Below are positions 8,660-16,339 of a DNA stretch of 64,000 nt, one piece after another. The position numbers and the translations under genes were made by a program. Below the pieces are notes generated by a model that worked only from the letters and a program-made list of their open reading frames with translations, was not told where the DNA came from and searched no databases. The first letter of the stretch is position 1. Each line of letters opens with the position of its first letter. The stretch comes from Thermophagus sp052400625 (GTDB taxonomy: Bacteria > Bacteroidota > Bacteroidia > Bacteroidales > Marinilabiliaceae): assembly GCA_052400625.1 (NCBI GenBank), contig JBQTGH010000011.1. The stretch is one strand, 5' to 3'.

Positions 8660-9571
8660 ATGGGGTTATCTGTCACTATTCTTGGCAGTAATTCAGCACT
8701 TCCCACATCCGAAAGAAATCCAACCGCCCAGGTGCTTAACGCATCGGGGCGGTTTTTTTTGATTGATTGCGGAGAAGGAACTCAGCTGCAGTTACGCCGT
8801 AACAGGGTGCACTTTGGACGCATTCATCATATTTTTATATCCCACCTTCATGGCGATCATGTCTTTGGTTTACCAGGACTAATTTCCTCCTTGGGTTTGT
8901 TGGGGCGTACCGCCGATTTGCATATATATGCTTTGGCTGATCTTGAAATTCTACTGAAGCCATGGCTTGAATATTTTTGTCGTAATTTGCCTTTTCAGGT
9001 AGTTTTTCATGGTGTAAATCCCGGGCTGCAGCAAGTGATATATGAAGACGACTTACTTGAAGTTAATACCATTCCTTTGGAACATCGAATTCCTGCAATG
9101 GGGTTTTTATTTAGGGAAAAAATTAAAGAACGGAAAATTGATAAAGTAAAATGTGACTTTTATCGGATTCCGCTTAAATGGTTGCCCAAATTAAAAAGAG
9201 GTGAAGATTATTTAGGGGAGGATGGAGTGTTGATCCCCAACAATATGCTGACGCTTCCTCCAACGCCATCTAAAAGTTATGCATTTTGTACCGATACCCG
9301 GTTTAGTGAAAATGTGATAACTGCTGTTCAGAATGTTGATGTTCTTTATCATGAATCCACATTTTTATCGGATAATGAAGAACTGGCCGGAAAAACCTTT
9401 CACAGTACTGCCCGTCAGGCTGCGGAAGTGGCTCATAGGGCTCGGGTCGGTAAACTCTTGCTGGGGCATTTTTCATCTCGGTACAAAAATCTTGATCCTT
9501 TTGTAGAGGAAGCCCGTCAGGTATTTGAAAATGCCTGGATCGCAGAAGAAGGCTGTACCTTTGAAATTTAG
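8660..9571 (+). CDS. rnz: Ribonuclease Z
   Basis: RNase Z is the zinc-dependent endonuclease that trims 3' trailers from tRNA precursors. The 303-residue metallo-beta-lactamase-fold protein has the metal motif HLHGDHVFGLPGL near residue 63, preceded by LIDCGEGTQLQLRR, then CTDTRFSE (Asp ligand), YHESTFL and GHFSSRY with the last His ligand. I chose the ATG at 8660 over an in-frame GTG two codons upstream because it gives the typical MGLSVTILGSNSALP start. Length fits the bacterial short form (about 300 residues). It is the last gene of the rpsA-side cluster. Confidence 0.95.
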   Translation: MGLSVTILGSNSALPTSERNPTAQVLNASGRFFLIDCGEGTQLQLRRNRVHFGRIHHIFISHLHGDHVFGLPGLISSLGLLGRTADLHIYALADLEILLKPWLEYFCRNLPFQVVFHGVNPGLQQVIYEDDLLEVNTIPLEHRIPAMGFLFREKIKERKIDKVKCDFYRIPLKWLPKLKRGEDYLGEDGVLIPNNMLTLPPTPSKSYAFCTDTRFSENVITAVQNVDVLYHESTFLSDNEELAGKTFHSTARQAAEVAHRARVGKLLLGHFSSRYKNLDPFVEEARQVFENAWIAEEGCTFEI

Positions 9572-9665
9572 GCTGTTGAGATTGTAAGAAGCTGATAGGG
9601 CTAATGAGTCCAAATTGGGATCAAACGATTAGGACGTTGCAAGTTTATCCTCTGATCCCTTATTA

Positions 9666-9701
9666 AGAGGGTTTCCCGAATCCCTCTGTCTTGGATGACA
9701 G
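9666..9701 (+). other. Two adjacent hairpins upstream of guaA
   Basis: AGAGGG (9666-9671) pairs with CCCTCT (9682-9687), and CTGTC (9686-9690) pairs with GACAG (9697-9701). The arms share two bases, so the two helices would compete. They lie between the rnz stop and the guaA -7 box, so they could act as the rnz terminator, although no T-run follows. Confidence 0.4.
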
Positions 9702-9720
9702 CAAATCGATACAATCTACT

Positions 9721-9728
9721 TATATTTG
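9721..9728 (+). promoter_or_regulatory. Putative -7 box for guaA
   Basis: TATATTTG matches TAnnTTTG exactly and stands 33 bases ahead of the guaA ATG. No clean -33 element is seen at the usual spacing. Confidence 0.5.
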
Positions 9729-9761
9729 CACTGATTATTAATTCTTTTTTAAACTTTGTCG

Positions 9762-11291
9762 ATGCAGGAAAAAATTCTCATTCTTGATTTCGGGTCGCAG
9801 TATACCCAATTAATTGCCCGACGTGTTCGCGAGTTAAATGTCTATTGTGAAATTCATCCTTTTAATCATTTTCCCCATCCGGATGAGACCGTGAAGGGAG
9901 TAATCCTTTCAGGAAGTCCGTTTAGCGTGAGAGAGAAGAAGGCTCCTGTTCCCGACCTGAACGGAATAAAGGGCAAAATTCCTGTTCTGGGGGTTTGTTA
10001 CGGGGCTCAATTTATGGCCCACCATTATGGCGGACTTGTTGAAGCTTCTGATACGAGGGAATACGGTCGAGCCAATCTTAAGTTTGTGGACCATAATAAT
10101 GAATTATTTCAAAAAATTGAAGATGATTCCCAGGTTTGGATGTCGCATGGAGATACCATCATTAAGCTTCCGGAGAATTTTCGGATTATAGCTAGCACAG
10201 GAGATGTCGAGGTGGCCGGGTATAAGGTTGAAAACGAATCTACTTACGGTATACAGTTTCATCCTGAAGTATACCATACCACCCAAGGGCTGCAACTCCT
10301 TTCTAATTTTGTTGTGGATATCTGTGGATGCCGCTGCAACTGGACTCCTGCTTCTTTTGTGGAAGAAACGGTAGCCTCATTGAAAAAACAAATTGGCAAC
10401 GACAAAGTGGTTTTGGGCCTGTCGGGAGGGGTGGATAGTTCAGTGGCAGCCATGCTTCTTCATAAAGCCATTGGTCAGCAACTTACCTGTCTTTTTGTGG
10501 ATAATGGTCTTTTAAGAAAGGATGAATATGAAAAGGTGCTCGATTCATACAAACATATGGGGCTGAATGTGGTGGGCATAGATGCTAAAAACCACTTTTT
10601 GGGTGAGCTGAGTGGTGTTTCAGATCCTGAACAAAAGAGGAAAATTATTGGGCGGGTATTTATTGAAGTATTTGATTCAGAAGCGCAAAAAATAAGTGGG
10701 GTTAAATGGCTGGCCCAAGGAACCATCTATCCTGATGTAATTGAATCCGTTTCGGTGAATGGTCCTTCAGCAACCATTAAGTCTCACCATAATGTTGGGG
10801 GATTGCCTGAAAGGATGAACTTGAAGGTGGTTGAGCCCCTTAAATTATTGTTTAAAGATGAGGTGCGAAGGGTTGGAAGGGAATTAAATATTTCTTCAAC
10901 AATTCTTGGTCGTCATCCATTTCCGGGACCAGGTTTGGCCATCCGGATTGTAGGAGAGATAACTCCTGAAAAGGTCGCTCTATTGCAGGAAGTAGATCAT
11001 ATTTTCATCGAAGGACTTCGTAACCACGGCCTTTATGATAAGGTGTGGCAGGCAGGAGCCATTCTGTTACCTGTTCATTCCGTAGGGGTAATGGGGGATG
11101 AGCGAACCTATGAAAGTGTGGTCGCATTGAGAGCTGTGACGTCGACTGATGGAATGACTGCTGATTGGGTCCATCTTCCTTATGAATTTTTGGGACGGAT
11201 TTCTAATGAAATTATAAACCGGGTTAAAGGTGTTAACCGTGTGGTTTATGATATTAGTTCCAAGCCCCCTGCAACCATTGAATGGGAATAA
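9762..11291 (+). CDS. guaA: GMP synthase (glutamine-hydrolysing)
   Basis: GuaA aminates XMP to GMP using glutamine and ATP. The 509-residue protein has the N-terminal class I amidotransferase domain with DFGSQYTQLIARRVRE, the nucleophile in GVCYGAQ (Cys79), and GIQFHPEVYHT completing the triad. The ATP-pyrophosphatase domain follows, with the PP-loop LSGGVDSSVAA near residue 222, then the C-terminal dimerisation domain with GRHPFPGPGLAIR, and it ends in the canonical KPPATIEWE. I chose the ATG at 9762; an in-frame TTG six bases upstream is unlikely. It has its own -7 box. Confidence 0.97.
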   Translation: MQEKILILDFGSQYTQLIARRVRELNVYCEIHPFNHFPHPDETVKGVILSGSPFSVREKKAPVPDLNGIKGKIPVLGVCYGAQFMAHHYGGLVEASDTREYGRANLKFVDHNNELFQKIEDDSQVWMSHGDTIIKLPENFRIIASTGDVEVAGYKVENESTYGIQFHPEVYHTTQGLQLLSNFVVDICGCRCNWTPASFVEETVASLKKQIGNDKVVLGLSGGVDSSVAAMLLHKAIGQQLTCLFVDNGLLRKDEYEKVLDSYKHMGLNVVGIDAKNHFLGELSGVSDPEQKRKIIGRVFIEVFDSEAQKISGVKWLAQGTIYPDVIESVSVNGPSATIKSHHNVGGLPERMNLKVVEPLKLLFKDEVRRVGRELNISSTILGRHPFPGPGLAIRIVGEITPEKVALLQEVDHIFIEGLRNHGLYDKVWQAGAILLPVHSVGVMGDERTYESVVALRAVTSTDGMTADWVHLPYEFLGRISNEIINRVKGVNRVVYDISSKPPATIEWE

Positions 11292-11332
11292 ATGATCGAT
11301 TTGAATATTTCAGGTAATACGAAAATCATGTG

Positions 11333-12913
11333 ATGCGAAATTTTTCCTTTATACTTCTGTTTCTTTTATTTTTTCCGTCGCTGTTAAAGTCACAAATGAC
11401 AGATCCGGAACTGGAAAAGATTCAATTATCGTGGCAACTGATCAATACTTTTTATGTTGACAGTGTAGCTTCTCACGGGTTAGCCGAAGATGCTATTAGA
11501 GGCATGCTGGAACAGCTTGATCCTCATTCGGTATACATCCCGTCCGAAGAGGTGGAGGCTATGAATGAGCCTCTTGATGGAAACTTTGAGGGGGTTGGGA
11601 TTGAATTCCTAATTCAGGAAGATACACTGCTGGTGGTGGCCACGATTCCTGGTGGGCCATCCGAAAAGGTTGGCATGAAGGCCGGTGACAGAATAACCAG
11701 TATAGACAACGAGAATGTGGCGGGTATTGGCTTGTCCAATCAGGATGTTTTTGAACGGTTAAGAGGACCAAAAGGAACGGAAGTTAAAATAAGGGTATTA
11801 AGGGATTCAAAGGAATTGCAGTTTAATGTGGTTCGGGATAAAATTCCCATTTTTAGCCTGGATGCCTCTTATCTTATGAGCCCTGAAACGGGTTATATAA
11901 AAATTTCAAGGTTTGGCCAAAACACGCATCAAGAGTTTAGAGAAAGTTTGATAGCATTAAAGGCGCAGGGGATTAAAAATCTGGTGTTGGACCTGCGTGG
12001 TAATGGCGGTGGATATCTAAAGGCTGCTTTGGATATAGCGGATGAATTGGTGCCAGACCACCGATTGTTGCTTTTTATGGATGGTTTGGCGATACCCCGA
12101 TCAGAGTATTTTTCCCGTTCGGGAGGATTATGGGAAGAGGGGAATTTGGTAGTGTTGATTGATGAGGGATCTGCTTCTGCCAGTGAAATTGTAGCTGGGG
12201 CCGTGCAGGATTGGGACAGGGGCGTGATAATGGGTAGAAGAAGCTTCGGGAAAGGGCTTGTTCAAAGACCCTTCAGGTTGCAGGATGGAGCAGAAATTCG
12301 TCTAACCATTGCTAAATATTATACACCTTCCGGACGATGTATTCAAAAACCTTATAATAAGGGAATAAATAAATACTACAGTGAAATATTCGAACGTTTT
12401 GAGCATGGAGAATTGATCCATCCTGATAGCATACATATGCCCGACAGTTTGGTTTTTCGTACTTTAAACAAAAAGCGGATGGTGTACGGTGGCGGTGGCA
12501 TTGTGCCTGATGTGTTTATTCCAATGGATACAATCTACTATACCGATTATTATAGAGACTTGGTGGCATCCGGCACAGTTAACGGTATGGTTATGGAATG
12601 GCTGGATCGATGGAGAAAGAGCTGGATTGAAAAGTTTCCGGATTATGACCACTTTTTGAAAAACTTTGTGGTGGAGGATGCTTTTATTAATGAGCTGAAA
12701 GAAAAAGGGATTGAAAGTGGCATAGAGCCAAATCTGGAAGAGTTGAAAACATCGGAATTATGGCTAAAACTGCAACTTAAGGCTTTAATAGCCAGAAATC
12801 TTTGGAGTACCAGCGAGTATTATCAAACGATTAATCCTGCCCTTCCTGTATTCTCCAAAGCATTGGATCTATTGGAAGATGCCAGAACCTATTCAGAAGT
12901 TTTTGAGCAATGA
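11333..12913 (+). CDS. S41 family C-terminal processing peptidase
   Basis: This is a Ctp/Prc-type serine protease that probably works in the periplasm. From the ATG at 11333 the 526-residue protein starts with a signal peptide (MRNFSFILLFLLFFPSLLKS, then Q). A PDZ domain follows at about residues 75-160 (GVGIEFLIQEDTLLVVA, AGDRITSIDNENV), then the S41 catalytic domain with LVLDLRGNGGG, the GSASASEIVAGA box holding the nucleophilic serine, and RRSFGKGLVQ with the general-base lysine. The last 170 residues are a C-terminal extension without a recognised motif. The stop codon overlaps the pnuC start by four bases (ATGA), so the two are coupled, although no functional link is obvious. Confidence 0.93.
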   Translation: MRNFSFILLFLLFFPSLLKSQMTDPELEKIQLSWQLINTFYVDSVASHGLAEDAIRGMLEQLDPHSVYIPSEEVEAMNEPLDGNFEGVGIEFLIQEDTLLVVATIPGGPSEKVGMKAGDRITSIDNENVAGIGLSNQDVFERLRGPKGTEVKIRVLRDSKELQFNVVRDKIPIFSLDASYLMSPETGYIKISRFGQNTHQEFRESLIALKAQGIKNLVLDLRGNGGGYLKAALDIADELVPDHRLLLFMDGLAIPRSEYFSRSGGLWEEGNLVVLIDEGSASASEIVAGAVQDWDRGVIMGRRSFGKGLVQRPFRLQDGAEIRLTIAKYYTPSGRCIQKPYNKGINKYYSEIFERFEHGELIHPDSIHMPDSLVFRTLNKKRMVYGGGGIVPDVFIPMDTIYYTDYYRDLVASGTVNGMVMEWLDRWRKSWIEKFPDYDHFLKNFVVEDAFINELKEKGIESGIEPNLEELKTSELWLKLQLKALIARNLWSTSEYYQTINPALPVFSKALDLLEDARTYSEVFEQ

Positions 12914-13545
12914 TGATGCAGTGGTTATGGGATCATTGGTTAGAACTGACCGGTACATTGCTGTCTCTTGTTTACCTCTATTGGTCGGTTCGTGAAAATA
13001 TTTGGCTTTGGCCTACGGGGTTTATCTCTTCGCTTATCTATTTGATCGTTTTTTTCGATGAACGGCTTTATGCAGATATGAGCCTCCAAGTTTATTACCT
13101 GATTATTAGTGTGTATGGTTGGATTACTTGGAGGATGGGGCGTAGGGCTACCGGAAGCAAAAAAATGGCCATAAAAAGAACCGGAATTCGACGGGGACTG
13201 GTGTTGCTTGCTGTTGGAGGCGGGCTCTATTTGTTTGTGTTGTTGATTTTGCTGAAAGTGCCGGCATTGCTGGACATTCCTTCCTCTGATTTACCCTATT
13301 GGGATGCCTTTACCACTACCGGAGGGATCATAGCTACATGGATGCTGGCACGAAAATACCTTGAGCACTGGCTTATTTGGATCGTTGTGGATTTTGTGAG
13401 TAGTGGAGTGTACTTTTATAAAGGAATGATAATAACTGTTTTATTGTATCTGGTATATACTTTTGTTGCTGTGGTTGGTTTCCTGGAATGGGGGAGGAAT
13501 ATGAAAAATCGCGATGGAAATATTGGATCCCTTGAAATAGGATGA
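12910..13545 (+). CDS. pnuC: Nicotinamide riboside/mononucleotide transporter PnuC
   Basis: PnuC is an inner-membrane facilitator that brings in nicotinamide riboside, which is trapped by phosphorylation. The 211-residue protein has about seven hydrophobic segments and the family blocks WPTGFISSLIYLIVFF, LYADMSLQVYYLIISVYGW, DAFTTTGGIIATWML and WIVVDFVSSGVYFYKGM. It overlaps the preceding protease gene by four bases and is followed 17 bases later by an NadR-like kinase. Transporter and kinase together make an NAD salvage unit. No NAD-related riboswitch is apparent upstream, since the gene start lies within the protease gene. Confidence 0.95.
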   Translation: MMMQWLWDHWLELTGTLLSLVYLYWSVRENIWLWPTGFISSLIYLIVFFDERLYADMSLQVYYLIISVYGWITWRMGRRATGSKKMAIKRTGIRRGLVLLAVGGGLYLFVLLILLKVPALLDIPSSDLPYWDAFTTTGGIIATWMLARKYLEHWLIWIVVDFVSSGVYFYKGMIITVLLYLVYTFVAVVGFLEWGRNMKNRDGNIGSLEIG

Positions 13546-13562
13546 GTTAATTCAAAAAAAAG

Positions 13563-14087
13563 ATGATTTCAATTGTTCTTACAGGACCGGAATCAACCGG
13601 GAAATCAGTATTAACCCAACAATTGTCCAAACATTTTAACGGATTTGCGGTTAATGAGTATGCGAGGGAATATGTAGAAGGCCTTCAACGACCGTATACA
13701 TTTGAAGATGTGGAATTAATTGCGAAACATCAAATGGAAGCGTATTCCTATTTGAAGGCCACCAAAGGACAAAAAGACTTTATATTTTTTGATACTTATT
13801 TGATTATTACTAAAGTCTGGTTTGAGGAAGTGTTTAATAGCTGTCCTGATTGGGTGGATAAAGCCATAAGAAATTCGAAGATTGATCTGGCGTTGTTATG
13901 TTTTCCTGATTTGTCTTGGGAAACCGATGGTGTCAGGGAAAATCCAAATCGGCGTGAATACCTTTATCAAAGGTATCTTAAGGAATTGGAATTCTATGAA
14001 ATACCTTTTTGCATTGTGCGTGGAAGAGATAGAATAAGAACCGATAATGCTATTGGGGGTGTTAATAAGTGGATCGGAAAAAGATGA
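13563..14087 (+). CDS. NadR-like nicotinamide riboside kinase (AAA family ATPase)
   Basis: This 174-residue P-loop protein resembles the C-terminal kinase domain of NadR and probably phosphorylates imported nicotinamide riboside. The Walker A sequence GPESTGKSVL begins at residue 7. It is followed by VNEYAREYV, the FFDTYLIITKVWFE strand with the acidic residue, and SWETDGVRENPNRREYLY, which resembles the lid and substrate region of the family. The NMN adenylyltransferase and DNA-binding parts of full NadR are absent. The pairing with pnuC, 17 bases away, is the strongest argument for the substrate. Confidence 0.88.
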   Translation: MISIVLTGPESTGKSVLTQQLSKHFNGFAVNEYAREYVEGLQRPYTFEDVELIAKHQMEAYSYLKATKGQKDFIFFDTYLIITKVWFEEVFNSCPDWVDKAIRNSKIDLALLCFPDLSWETDGVRENPNRREYLYQRYLKELEFYEIPFCIVRGRDRIRTDNAIGGVNKWIGKR

Positions 14088-14228
14088 AAAGAGAAATCCG
14101 ATTATGTTGATAGAACAAAGGGTTATGGAAGTGATGATTGAGAATTGGAACGGATGTTATATTTTTCCTGTTTATGGTAAAATAAAAAGTGATTTTGGAG
14201 TTATTGAACAAGAAAAGAGGAACAGTGT

Positions 14229-15155
14229 ATGCGCTATATGGAATATCCACGTAGGTTAAAAGATATAATAGAAAATTTATCACGTGAAGAGTCATATCAG
14301 TCTGTATGTCACAGGCATCAGCCAGACCAGCCCATGCCATCGTCCAAGGTGCTTAGTGATATTGTTGATTTGCTAAGAGAAATCATATTTCCGGGATATT
14401 TTGGCGATTCATCCACCCGATCGGAGAGTATCCGATATTATCAAGGGGTGAATGTAGAAAAACTATATGATCTTTTGCGTCACCAGGTGTATGCCGGACT
14501 GTGTTTTGATTGTAAGATGGCGAGCAAAAAGGATTTGTGGGCCAGAAAAGATAAAGCAGCTGAGATTAGCTTGAAATTTATAGAAAAACTGCCGGTAATT
14601 AGACATTTGCTTGCTACAGATGTCGAGGCTGCCTATTTGGGCGATCCGGCAGCACAAAGCAGTGCTGAAGTGATTTTTTGTTATCCCGCCATTCGCGCCA
14701 TAACGAATTATCGTATTGCTCATGAACTGATGAAGTTAGGCGTTCCTTTGATTCCTCGAATTATTTCGGAAATGGCCCATTCAGAAACAGGAATTGATAT
14801 ACATCCCAGGGCAAGAATTGGTCACCATTTTACCATAGATCATGGGACCGGGGTTGTTATCGGTGCCACATCGATTATCGGTAATCATGTGAAAATCTAT
14901 CAAGGAGTGACATTGGGTGCCAAAAGCTTTCCTTTGGATGAAGACGGAAATCCAATAAAAGGAATCGACCGCCATCCTATCGTAGAAGATAATGTCATCA
15001 TTTATGCCCAGGCGACCATTCTTGGAAGAATTACTGTTGGTTCCAATTCGGTAATAGGGGGTAATGTTTGGTTGACTTCTTCGGTTCCACCCAATAGTAA
15101 AATTTTGCAGGAGAAATACCGACATGGTGGATTTATTGGAGGAGACGGTATTTAA
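14229..15155 (+). CDS. cysE: Serine O-acetyltransferase
   Basis: CysE acetylates L-serine with acetyl-CoA, the entry step of cysteine synthesis. The 308-residue protein has an alpha-helical N-terminal domain of about 180 residues and a C-terminal left-handed beta-helix of hexapeptide repeats (IHPRARIG, DHGTGVVIGATSIIGNHVKI, YQGVTLGAKSF). The DHGTGVVIG stretch carries the catalytic His-Asp pair. The inserted loop DEDGNPIKGIDRHPIVEDN is usual for CysE/EpsC. An alternative start at the fourth codon (MEYPRR) is equally possible. The serine-making genes serC and serA lie 43 kb away in this window and are not linked to it. Confidence 0.94.
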   Translation: MRYMEYPRRLKDIIENLSREESYQSVCHRHQPDQPMPSSKVLSDIVDLLREIIFPGYFGDSSTRSESIRYYQGVNVEKLYDLLRHQVYAGLCFDCKMASKKDLWARKDKAAEISLKFIEKLPVIRHLLATDVEAAYLGDPAAQSSAEVIFCYPAIRAITNYRIAHELMKLGVPLIPRIISEMAHSETGIDIHPRARIGHHFTIDHGTGVVIGATSIIGNHVKIYQGVTLGAKSFPLDEDGNPIKGIDRHPIVEDNVIIYAQATILGRITVGSNSVIGGNVWLTSSVPPNSKILQEKYRHGGFIGGDGI

Positions 15156-15285
15156 TTAATCATTTATTTGATATGGTTAACCAATTTTTTTTTAATCTTT
15201 ACCAAAAATGAGGCAAAGAGAACGGATAATTCCAATAGAATTGATTAAACTTCGGCAAATTAATGCTTTAAAATTTATATTTTAA

Positions 15286-15293
15286 TATCTTTG
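15286..15293 (+). promoter_or_regulatory. Putative -7 box for the siaB-siaC pair
   Basis: TATCTTTG matches TAnnTTTG. Transcription would begin near 15299, which leaves almost no leader for an ATG at 15304 and favours the ATG at 15319 as start of the downstream gene. Confidence 0.5.
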
Positions 15294-15318
15294 CGAAGGA
15301 TCAATGGTAGACATTAGG

Positions 15319-15867
15319 ATGGGGTTCAATCTCGAAGAGTGGTATGCTCACAAACTCCAGGGTGATGTTATTCTCAAGCATGTAGGAAGCATATCACCCG
15401 AGATGATTACTCATGCCTTGGAGGCTGTTGAAGAAAATTCGCAACTTAAACAACAAAGATTACAGACTCGAAAAAAACTATACAATGTTTTTGTCGAATG
15501 CATGCAGAATTTGTATCATCACGTAGATGCTCCACCAGCCAGTCTTTCTGTAGAAGGGTCACCCAATTTTGGAATTGTCATAGTCGTTCATGATGGTTCC
15601 TTTTTTCGCATCACTACAGGTAATTTTATTGATCGTTCGAAAGTCAGCTTTATTAAAGATCGAATTGAACAATTAAACTCGTTGTCGGATGAGGAGGTGC
15701 GTTTGTTGTACCGGGATATATTGGGCAACGAAGCGATCTCTGAAAAGGGCGGCGGAGGACTGGGGATGCTCGATATTGTGAGAAAAACAGGAAATAAGCT
15801 CGAATATTTTTTGTATCCTTATGACGAGGAACATGTGTTTTTTTCGTTGGATGTATATATTAGTTAA
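15319..15867 (+). CDS. siaB: SiaB family protein kinase (GHKL-like)
   Basis: SiaB-type kinases phosphorylate the small switch protein SiaC. The protein (182 residues from the preferred ATG) shows a degenerate GHKL ATPase pattern: an N-box-like VECMQNLYHH near residue 60 and a glycine-rich KGGGGLGMLDIVRKTGNKLEY near residue 145. The gene 17 bases downstream encodes a SiaC protein, which makes the assignment strong. In Pseudomonas aeruginosa the full SiaABCD set includes a PP2C phosphatase (SiaA) and a diguanylate cyclase (SiaD); neither is adjacent here, so the output must differ or lie elsewhere. An ATG five codons upstream is possible but would leave a very short leader. Confidence 0.82.
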   Translation: MGFNLEEWYAHKLQGDVILKHVGSISPEMITHALEAVEENSQLKQQRLQTRKKLYNVFVECMQNLYHHVDAPPASLSVEGSPNFGIVIVVHDGSFFRITTGNFIDRSKVSFIKDRIEQLNSLSDEEVRLLYRDILGNEAISEKGGGGLGMLDIVRKTGNKLEYFLYPYDEEHVFFSLDVYIS

Positions 15868-15884
15868 AAAGATTTATAGTTATT

Positions 15885-16265
15885 ATGGAAACAATCATTC
15901 GTGAAGATACGCCGAAAACTCCTTTTGTTAGGCTGGATGGAGAAAAAGGGTTTGTTGAAATTAAAGGACGGTCAATTCCCGAAAATTCAGTTGATTTTTA
16001 CAAACCGCTTATCGACTGGATTGATCAATATGCAAAATCTCCGCAGGAAAATACTGTAATTAACATTCAACTGGAATATTTCAATACTTCTTCTTCAAAA
16101 TGTATTCTTGATATTTTTAAAAAACTGGAATTGTTGTATAAGAAGGGCTTTAGAGTCCAAGTGAATTGGTATTATGAAGAAGATGATGAGGATATGTTTG
16201 AAGCAGGTGAAGATTATCAGTCGATTATTAATTTGCCTTTTAAGATGATTGAAATGGAAGAATAA
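15885..16265 (+). CDS. siaC: SiaC family regulatory phosphoprotein (DUF1987)
   Basis: This 126-residue protein matches the SiaC/DUF1987 family, whose members are phosphorylated on a threonine by SiaB and change partners accordingly. It begins with TPKTPFVRLDGEKGFVEIKG, typical of the family, and has LEYFNTSSSKCILDIF, which places a threonine at residue 68, the same number as the phosphorylated Thr68 of P. aeruginosa SiaC. The C-terminal half includes the conserved NWYYEEDDEDMFEAGEDY acidic stretch. It is followed by a strong terminator. The downstream target is unknown; no diguanylate cyclase gene is present in the window. Confidence 0.9.
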   Translation: METIIREDTPKTPFVRLDGEKGFVEIKGRSIPENSVDFYKPLIDWIDQYAKSPQENTVINIQLEYFNTSSSKCILDIFKKLELLYKKGFRVQVNWYYEEDDEDMFEAGEDYQSIINLPFKMIEMEE

Positions 16266-16291
16266 AAGAATACGAGTTTTTTAAAAAGTGG

Positions 16292-16327
16292 ACCACAGAA
16301 AAATTGCTTCTGTGGTTTTTTGTTTTT
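16292..16327 (+). terminator. Rho-independent terminator after siaC
   Basis: ACCACAGAA (16292-16300) and TTCTGTGGT (16308-16316) form a perfect 9-bp stem with a 7-base loop, followed at once by a T-rich run. It lies between the convergent siaC gene and the ABC transporter gene and is clearly oriented for siaC. Confidence 0.9.
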
Positions 16328-16339
16328 AGAAAATGGGAT

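Noticed and set aside
9666..9701. Purine riboswitch or tRNA-like fold before guaA
   Set aside because: Only two short competing hairpins are present and the conserved purine-aptamer loops are absent. They also lie before the -7 box.
13563..14087. Full NadR regulator
   Set aside because: At 174 residues it has only the kinase part; the adenylyltransferase and DNA-binding domains are missing.
14047..14259. 70-residue plus-strand frame between the NadR-like gene and cysE
   Set aside because: Overlaps the end of one gene and the start of the other in a different frame; the flanking genes fully explain the sequence.
15171..15303. Additional small gene between cysE and siaB
   Set aside because: The stretch is AT-rich with no open frame of note and contains the siaB -7 box.
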